From assembly GCA_037355855.1 (NCBI GenBank), contig CM074760.1:4766501-4830500 (forward strand): a DNA stretch of 64,000 nucleotides. The letters are read 5' to 3'. The notes under the pieces were generated by a model. The model made no database searches and was not told the DNA's origin. It saw only the letters and a list, made by a program, of their open reading frames with translations. Shown here piece after piece: positions 55,910 to 64,000 of the stretch. The stretch's first letter is position 1. Each line of letters opens with the position of its first letter. A program made the translations under genes and the position numbers. The stretch is from Pseudo-nitzschia pungens (taxonomy: Eukaryota; Bacillariophyta; Bacillariophyceae; Bacillariales; Bacillariaceae).

Positions 55910-56842
55910 CGTTGATATCCGCTCGTCAGCGGTCTTCGGGGTCTAATCGTAGAACTTAATCGGCTTGTAGATAAATCGTCTTATACTGCGTACTAAAGAT
56001 AGGGGAAAGCCTTAACAATAGTAACACATAAGGTCCTGGCAAATCGTGAGTCTACAGTGGACTGTTCAAGGTCTATTGTATACACTTAAGCAATACAAGG
56101 CACTTCCCTAGAGGTACATCGGAATCGGTCGTAAAGGAGGGCATGATAGGTGTGTTTATTTTAGAGTGAAATATAAAGAGTGAATAAAGCGAGCTGAGCC
56201 AAAGCGCTCAGCTCTGTATCGTGATATCGATCCGCTAACTCCTATAATAACAGAGCTTCTGTAGCTCTGGTACTGTATCCTACGAGTAGCGTACCGTATC
56301 GGAGTATCGTAGGGTATCTCCGATTAATTAGATCGAATCGTGTGCTAGCTCACTTATGCTAGCACGTTTGGTAACTGTTAGGGCCGGGTATCCGGTCATG
56401 GTACATATTATACACCAATGACCCGACCCCGGCGGTAGCATAGTATCTTAGCATGGTATCATGGTAGTCTAGCATCTTTCAGTATCTCGTAGCATTAGCA
56501 ACCCTAACCCTGTAGCATTTAGCTACACCACAGGAGGTGCTTTACTCGGGGTACGTACGATTGGTACAAATCGTACGCGACGACCCTAGTAAATTCTGCT
56601 AGCATCCATACTAGACAGGATAGGTCTGTTGCTAAGCCTGCTGCTAAGCCTGCTGCTAAGCCTGTTACTAAGCCTGTTGCTAAGCCTGCTGCTAAGCCTG
56701 TTGCTAACCATTTAGCACACAGCTCTAGCACTCAGCCCAGCACCTGTTAGTCAGTTACTGGAGGCTGCTGCCTGTAGCCTCAGTACACTCTCCTACACAG
56801 GAGCCTTAGCACAGATCATAGCACCACCTTGAATATCTTCAT
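55910..56842 (+). mobile_element. 933-bp non-coding element nested in the LTR
   Basis: Inserted with a 7-bp duplication AGATGTG (55903-55909 and 56843-56849); the intact LTR at 50773 has one copy. Starts CGTTGATATCCGCTCGTC and ends CACCTTGAATATCTTCAT; the ends show only weak inverted similarity (TTGATATCC against GAAGATATTC). It contains several short inverted motifs (GTGCTAGCTC..TATGCTAGCAC), a CCGGGTATCCGG box and a 12-bp minisatellite. Related copies: 35744-35847 (end only) and 37241-39590 (inverted, diverged). No protein; class unknown, possibly a non-autonomous DNA transposon. Confidence 0.75.
56631..56708. repeat. 12-bp minisatellite, six units
   Basis: GCTAAGCCTGCT/GTT units, the inverse of the 38959-39031 array. 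Confidence 0.9.
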
Positions 56843-57104
56843 AGATGTGAGGACAGCAAGCTTGTCGAGGATTCGACGTTGCTGTCTTGTTAGTGCTACC
56901 GGGTGTTCTGCTTCGTGTTCGTGTACAAAGGTACTGTGTTTTGTTGTGTCTGTACAAGCAGTACTGGGACCCAGTAGAAAACTATTTCCGTGCACAATAT
57001 GCGCATGGAAAATATGCAACGTGTGACTGGATTGAATCCAGTCATGAATCGTGTTACGGTTACAATTTAACAAGAATTGGTTACAATTTAACAATAACTT
57101 GGTA

Positions 57105-60100
57105 TTAATGGTTAATACAGGAACAAAAAGTTATGTTTCCAGCCACTTCATCCTCAATATAATCTTCCTTACAAGTTAAGTTTGTCAAGGACAAAACCAC
57201 ATCATCCTCACACATTGAAATAGCTGGAAACACAGGCAAAAGACGCAGCAAGACAAAAAAAATCAGCAAAAAAGCCTAACCACAGAAGGAAATCAAGACA
57301 AATTACAATCACAATGATTACCTTGAACAATTCTTCTGCCCAAGTTCTTTACTCACACAAATCAAGATATTCCAATCCTGTCAAAGACCCAATCTCAGAA
57401 GGAATGCTTCCAGTCAACTCATTCCCATCTGCGAACACACACCAATACACAACATGTAAAAAAAATTCAACACACACATTTAGTATATCATCAACAAATC
57501 CATTGACACAAAAACCAAAAAGCATTCACTAGCCTCCAATCTCTTACACCAAAAACAACCATTACAACATCCGCACTCACCCAAAGAAAGAGATGTCAAG
57601 CCTGTCAACAACCCTATCTCAGAAGGAATGCTTCCAGTCAACTCATTCCAAACTGCAAACACACAGGCCAATACACAACATGTAAAAAAAATTCAACACA
57701 CACATTGAGTATATCATCAACAAATCCATTGACACAAAAACCCAAAGCATTCACAAAACCCCAATCTTTCACACCATCAACAACCACAAAAACATCCGCA
57801 CTCACGCAAATAAAGACCTGTCAAGCCTGTCAACAACCAAATCTCAGAAGGAATGCTTCCAGTCAACTCATTCCAAACTGCAAACACACAGGCCAATACA
57901 CAACATGAAACAAAAAATTCAACACACACATTGAGTATATCATCAACAAATCCATTGACACAAAAACCCAAAGCATTCACAAAACCCCAATCTTTCACAC
58001 CATCAACAACCACTACAACATCCGCACTCACACAAAGAAAGATCTGTCAAGCCTGTCAACAACCCTATCTCAGAAGGAATGCTTCCAGTCAACTCATTCC
58101 AAACTGCAAACACACAGGCCAATACACAACATGTAAAAAAAATTCAACACACACATTGAGTATATCATCAACAAATCCATTGACACAAAAACCCAAAGCA
58201 TTCACAAAACCCCAATCTTTCACACCATCAACAACCACAACAACATCCGCACTCACACAAAGAAAGATCTGTCAAGCCTGTCAACAACCCAATCTCAGAA
58301 GGTATGGTTTCGTTCAATTGATTGTTGTCTGCAAACACATAATTATACACAACATGAAACAAACATTCAACACACACATTGAGTATATCATCAACAAATC
58401 CATTGACACAAAAACCAAAAAGCATTCACAAAACCCCAATCTTTCACACCATCAACAACCACTACAACATCCGCACTCACACAAAGAAAGAGATGTCAAG
58501 CCTGTCAACAACCCTATCTCAGAAGGAATGCTTCCAGTCAACTCATTCCAAACTGCAAACACACAGGCCAATACACAACATGTAAAAAAAATTCAACACA
58601 CACATTGAGTATATCATCAACAAATCCATTGACACAAAAACCCAAAGCATTCACAAAACCCCAATCTTTCACACCATCAACAACCACAAAAACATCCGCA
58701 CTCACGCAAATAAAGACCTGTCAAGCCTGTCAACAACCAAATCTCAGAAGGAATGCTTCCAGTCAATTGATTCCGATCTGCAAACACATACCAATACACA
58801 ACATGAAACAAACATTCAACATACGCATTAAGTATATCATCAACAAATACATTGACACAAAAACCAAAAAGCATTCACAAACCCCAATCTTTCACATCAT
58901 CAACAACCACTACAACATCCGCACTCACACAAAGAAAGATATGTCAAGCCTGTCAACAACCCAATCTCAGAGGGAATGCTTCCAGTAAATAGATTTAGAC
59001 CTGTAAAAACACACACCAATACACAACATGAAACAAACATTCAACACACACATTAATTATGTCATCAACAAATCCATTGACACAAAAACCAAAAAGCATT
59101 CACAAACCCCCAATCTTTCACACCACCAACAACTACTACAACACCCGCACTCACACAAATCAAGATATTCCAAGCCTGTCAATAACCCAATCTCAGAAGG
59201 AATGCTTCCAGTCAATTGATTCCGATCTGCAAACACATACCAATACACAACATGAAAAAAACATTCAACACAGATATTAATTATATCATCAACAAATCCA
59301 TTGACACAAAAACACAAATCATTCACAAACCCCCAATTTTTGTTCACACCATCAACAACCACTACAACATCTGCACTCACCCAAAGAAAGAAGTTCCAAG
59401 CCTGTCAACAACCCAATCTCAGAAGGAATGCTTCCAGTCAACTCATTCCCATCTGCAACCACACACAAATTCACAACATCAAACAAACATTCAACACACA
59501 CATTAATTATATCATCAACAAATTTAGTCACACAAAAACCCAAAGCATTCAGAAAGCCCAATTCTTTCACACCATCAACAAACTCTACAACATCCGCACT
59601 CACACAAAGAAAGATATTCCAAGCCTGTCAACAACCCAATCTCAGAAGGAATGCTTCCAGTCAATTGATTGTTGTCTGCAAACACATAATAATACACAAC
59701 ATGAAACAAACATTCAACACACACATTGAGTATATCATCAACAAATCAATTGACACAAAAACCCAAAGCATTCACAAACCCCAATCTTTCACACCATCAA
59801 CAATCACTACAACATCCGCACTCACACAAAGAAAGATCATACAAGCCTGTCAACAACCCTATCTCAGAAGGAATGCTTCCAGTCAATTGATTGTAAACTG
59901 CAAACACATACCAGTACACAACATGAAACAAAACATTCAACACACACATTAATTATATCATCAACAAATTTAGTCACACAAAAACCCAAAGCATTCACAA
60001 ACCCCCAATCTCTCACACCAAAAACAACCATTACAACATCCGCACTCACCCAAAGAAAGAGATGTCAAGCCTGTCAACAACCCAATCTCAGAAGGTAGGG

Positions 60101-63100
60101 TTTCGTTCAATTGATTGTCAGCTGCAAAACACATACCAATACACAACATCAAACAAACATTCAACACACACATTAATTATATCATCAACAAATTTAGTCA
60201 CACAAAAACCCAAAGCATTCAGAAAGCCCAATTCTTTCACACCATCAACAAACTCTACAACATCCGCACTCACACAAAGAAAGAAGTTCCAAGCCTGTCA
60301 ACAACCCTATCTCAGAAGGAATGCTTCCAGTCAACTCATTCCAAACTGCAAACACATACCAATACACAACATGAAACAAACATTCAACACACACATTGAG
60401 TGTATCATCAACAAATCCATTGACACAAAAACCCAAAGCATTCACAAACCCCAATCTTTCACACCATCAAACAACCACTACAACATCCGCACTCACACAA
60501 AGAAAGAGATGTCAAGTTTCTCAAAAACTCAATCTCAGAAGGAATGCTTCCAATCAACTCATTCCCAGCTGCAAACACACACCAATACACAACATGAAAC
60601 AAACATTCAACACACGCATTAAGTATATCATCAACAAATCCATTGACACAAAAACCAAAAAGCATTCACAAACCCCAATCTTTCACACCATCAACAACCA
60701 CTACAACATCCGCACTCACACAAAGAAAGAGATGTCAAGCCTGTCAACAACCCTATCTCAGAAGGAATGCTTCCAGTCAACTTGATTCCGATCTGTAAAC
60801 CACACACCAATACACAACATGTAAAAAAAATTCAACACACACATTAATTATATCATCAACAAATCCATTGACACAAAAACCCAAAGCATTCACAAAACCC
60901 CAATCTTTCACACCATCAACAACCACAAAAACATCCGCACTCACGCAAATAAAGATCTGTCAAGCCTGTCAACAACCTAATCTCAGAAGGAATGGTTCCA
61001 GTCAATTGATTCCAATCTGTAAACACACACCAATACACAACATGTAAAAAAAATTCAACACACACATTAATTATGTCATCAACAAATCCATTGACACGTA
61101 TAAACACAAACAGTGACAAACCCCAATCTTTCACACCATCAACAACCACTACAACATCCGCACTCACACAAAGAAAGATCTGTCAAGCCTGTCAACAACC
61201 CTAATCTCAGAAGGAATGCTTCCAGTCAATTGATTCTGATCTGCAAACACATACCAATACACAACATGAAACAAAACATTCAACACACACATTAATTATA
61301 TCATCAACAAATTAAGTCACACAAAAACCCAAAGCATTCACTAACCCCCAATCTCTCACACCAAAAACAACCATTACAACATCCGCACTCACCCAAATCA
61401 AGAAGTTCCAAGCCTGTCAACAACCCAATCTCAGAAGGTATGGTTTCGTTCAATTGATTGTTGTCTGCAAACACATACCAATACACAACATGAAACAAAC
61501 ATTCAACACACACATTAATTATATCATCAACAAATTTAGTCACACAAAAACCCAAAGCATTCACAAAACCCCAATCTTTCACACCATCAAACAACCACTA
61601 CAACATCCGCACTCACCCAAAGAAAGAGATGTCAAGTTTCTCAAAAACTCAATCTCAGAAGGAATGCTTCCAGTCAATTCATTGTTATCTGAAAAATATG
61701 AATAGATTACCACTTAGCTCCATTACATTGACAGGAACACTTTTCAAAAAAAAATATGCTACGGATTGAAACTCACCTAAAGACAATTGGGAAAATGATC
61801 GTAGCAACATAGTATATTTTGGAATTGTCCCAGAAAGTCCCAATTGGTTCAAATCCAATGCTTTTGGAGCTAAATCGTCGCAAACTATTGCAGACCAGAG
61901 ACATGTTGGATTGGAATTGATCCATGATCTTCCCCCGCCTTTCACTGGGGCGCTATAGTTCAATAGACTCAGTCCAAATCTCTCATTGAAATATTCGTCG
62001 CTACAGTCTGAATTCCCTGAGTCATCTTCAACAATCCAGTACAGAGCTTGCTTTGCATGAAAATCATTGTACAATTCAAATACATTAGCAGCCACAGAAA
62101 GCTTCTCCATCATGCAGACAGGAATGGTCAAGAACGACACACTTCCTTCCTCGCCACTGTTGCCTTCAAGGATCTTCCAATTATTTGGAACACTGCTGCT
62201 GCCTTCAATGTAAATGGAATAGTCAAAATACCAGATGGTATTGGTTTTTGCAGTTTGATTCTTCACAGTCATTAGGCAATTTGCACGATCACTGACATGA
62301 ACAGTCTCATTACCATTTGTCATGTTTTCATTGATGACAAGTGATAAAACAATTTTTCCCTCACACTCAAGGATAAGATAAGGATTGTCAACAGGATTGC
62401 CTTCTTCATACCACGTTGGATCTTTTTCTGATTCTGTAACGTTACCAAGATGGATTGTGATTGGAACCATGCTTGGATCCCTGCAGTTGGGAAATCCATT
62501 GCCAGTTATATTTGACATATTGAAAGCTTCTGTAATGGAACTAATCCCACAGACAGGATCAGAACATGTAGCAGAGCAGCAATCTCCACCATCGTATCCC
62601 AACGCCAAGTTGTTCAGATCATTATTGCATTCTCCATTACCAATCAAGTAGCAATTTTTCTCCTCATCTTGTTTCCATTTCAAAACAGACACATCAATAG
62701 GCGTGCCAGAAGCACTGTACCATCCCTCATCAAAAGCAGTCAATATGTCAAAGGTGTCCATCTTGGATGAAAATGCAAGCCCATCATCCTTTGCCTCTTT
62801 CTGACATGCATCAGTATCATTCGAGGATAGTGTCCAACGGCGATCCTCAATGCAGTACTGAAACCTTGCTGTGTCATTGTCAGCTTCTACCAGAAAATAG
62901 ACATCTCTCTTGTGTAGCTTCAAGCCTGATGACTGGCTTTGATTCATCTGTTTGTAACATCCACTGAAACCCTGGAGTTCTGTTGTCTGGAAGTTAACCC
63001 TGAAAATATAAGTACGCCATTTATTTGGGTCTGATTGGTTAAAAACAATTCCACCTATGAATGCAACAAAAATAGCACCCAGACATACCAAAGTGAAATG

Positions 63101-64000
63101 GAATCGAGTATGCTTCCGTCGTGACATGCAAGGTGGAAGTTGAAGTTTGGTGATTCTTTTTGCTTCGTGTTCAATTTCTGTACCATATTTCCCGCTCAAG
63201 GCCAACTGAAAGGCCGCATTATCCAAGCTACTTATGAAATTCTTTCCAAGAAGGCAAATGAAAGAAAGTTAATGAAGAGCAAGTGTCCAGGAAATGGAGA
63301 ACAGAGGAAAGTAGTGTGAGACAACATCTGTAATCTGATTGCAATCTGGTGTCAATTGGAAACGTAATATGGCTCTCACCACTGCAGAGAAGTTTAGGAC
63401 AATCTCAACTGCAGTTTCCGATGTTACAATTAGTAGAAAAGCTGCAAGCGTTGCCAACAAACCTTGAAGAAAACGAAGCATGCAAGAAAATACCATGCAT
63501 CCAACTTTGTCACCATGGTTGGTTTTGGAGAAATTGGGGAATTTCTCAATAGCAGTAGTAATGTCCAGCATAGATGCATCTGCAAACAAGACATAGGCCG
63601 AAATAGCTATGAACTGTGTTGCTTGTACGACTGGATCTGCATTGGCGGCAACAATTCTCGCAAGCACATCATCATCTTCTGGATTGTCATCATGCTTTGT
63701 ACCCCAGTCTGGGTGAAGAACACTTAGTAACATCATACTAACAAGTAACACTTGAAAGATGGAAACCAATATTCCCATACCAAAGAAAAGGGGTTGATCG
63801 AGGGGCCCATGGAGGGACAAGAAAGAATAGGAGTCTTTTGGATACAATGGATGTGGATTGTCCTCAACATAAAAAAATTCACTGTCTCTATCTCCTGCTT
63901 TTGTCTTTCCTTCAATTTGAATGTCCTTGTGGAATTCATCGTCGAACGCATGTGCCCCAATAATGGTATTGATAGAGTCCCTGACAATATTTTTTGGAGC
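57105..64000 (-). CDS. Receptor-like membrane protein with LNR module and 20-exon LRR ectodomain (5' partial)
   Basis: Exon A (64000-63380, partial): three hydrophobic segments (residues about 71-94, 123-144, 167-192, counting from the edge). Intron 63379-63242, phase 0. Exon B (63241-61777): a fourth membrane segment (about 255-274), an ectodomain with many N-glycosylation sites, an LNR-like cysteine module (CYLIGNGECNND...GYDGGDCC, about 404-433), then an LRR-N-terminal cap (W..S.PTCLWSAIVCDD) and a first LRR (LDLNQLGLSGTIP). Then 20 single-LRR exons (61688-57357) and a terminal exon (57223-57105) ending CSCINH. All introns from exon B on are phase 1 and begin GTGAG; acceptors are TTTGCAG-like. 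Total at least about 1,210 residues if all exons are joined. Likely a plasma-membrane recognition receptor; ligand unknown. Exons at 60720 and 61168 are 73 nt and would break the frame. The exon model is mine from splice motifs and frame. Confidence 0.82.
57357..61688 (-). repeat. Tandem array of 20 LRR exon-intron units, period about 224 bp
   Basis: Each unit is one 72-nt exon (24-residue LRR, consensus NxLTGSIPSEIGLLTGLxxLxL) plus an intron of about 152 bp. Exon left edges on the plus strand: 57357, 57581, 57806, 58032, 58257, 58481, 58706, 58929, 59155, 59381, 59604, 59826, 60050, 60274, 60497, 60720, 60945, 61168, 61393, 61617. Spacing is 222-226 bp throughout. Introns are nearly as alike as exons, so the array arose by recent tandem duplication or is homogenised. 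Confidence 0.92.

Larger units (their letters stand above)
50500..57072 (-). mobile_element. Non-autonomous copia-like LTR element with satellite-like interior
   Basis: Bounded by AGAAT duplications (50495-50499 and 57073-57077) and by LTRs of about 500 bp in the same orientation. The 4.6-kb interior has no integrase, RT or protease. Instead it holds short-period repeats (51184-51298, 51580-53080, 55140-55222), four copies of a small GC hairpin module, and one Pro/Ala-rich ORF (53422-54591). A duplicated piece of LTR end plus adjacent sequence lies at about 51335-51455. The LTR 3' half is shared with copia B, suggesting that copia B relatives supplied the enzymes. A 933-bp element is nested in its 5' LTR. 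Confidence 0.88.
55631..57072 (-). repeat. 5' LTR of the non-autonomous element, interrupted
   Basis: 55631-55909 plus 56850-57072 match the 50500-50998 LTR with only a handful of differences. The interruption is the nested element 55910-56842 with its AGATGTG duplication. Confidence 0.9.

Noticed and set aside
57480..61600. Many 60-180-codon ORFs across the LRR array, on both strands
   Set aside because: They read through introns (minus strand) or are the antisense of the array (plus strand, Thr/Asn/His-rich); splice sites explain the minus strand better.
57300..61690. CRISPR-like regular repeat array
   Set aside because: Period about 224 bp with coding exons and GT-AG introns; units lack unique spacers and the locus is eukaryotic.

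Overview
This is a repeat-dense eukaryotic nuclear window, most likely from a pennate diatom. The evidence is Ty1/copia and Ty3/gypsy proteins of diatom type, an APE-type LINE with RNase H, short GT-AG introns, and a multi-pass receptor with a Notch-like (LNR) module and SIPSEIGLLTGL-type leucine-rich repeats, a combination known from diatom genomes. Species is not determinable by eye. No rRNA, tRNA, CRISPR array or operon was seen.

Layout. (1) 1-2046: 3' part of a decayed Ty3/gypsy pol and a 190-bp LTR. (2) 2047-3543: degenerate non-coding repeats. (3) 3544-13138: LINE copy A, ORF1 plus ORF2 (endonuclease, RT, RNase H, zinc finger), carrying several nonsense and frameshift changes. (4) 13139-14389: 5' piece of a related LINE. 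(5) 14390-33393: LINE copy B, closely similar to A but split by a 2.9-kb hairpin-rich insert, a 500-base assembly gap and two gag-only LTR retrotransposons, each with exact 5-bp target duplications. (6) 33394-35743: 5' part of a minus-strand gypsy element (protease start, gag, leader, LTR). (7) 35744-42895: minisatellites, relic LTRs, and a 5'-truncated LINE (copy C) with a 20-bp target-site duplication. (8) 42896-43459: a probable single-copy host gene of unknown function. (9) 44157-50499: copia fragments. (10) 50500-57072: a complete minus-strand non-autonomous LTR element with satellite-like internal DNA and a Pro/Ala-rich ORF. (11) 57105-64000: 3' part of a minus-strand receptor-like gene whose ectodomain is encoded by 20 tandem exons of 72 nt, one leucine-rich repeat each, all bounded by phase-1 introns.

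The two observations most worth attention are the single-LRR exon array (57357-61688), an exon-shuffling-ready receptor ectodomain with variation concentrated at predicted exposed positions, and a set of hairpins in the insert at 15491-18413 that have different arms but share the apex CTCGGC-N3-6-GCCTCG. The rest is a layered record of insertions whose relative order can be read from target duplications: LINE copy B before the gag-only LTR elements, and the repeat at 37.2-39.6 kb before LINE copy C.
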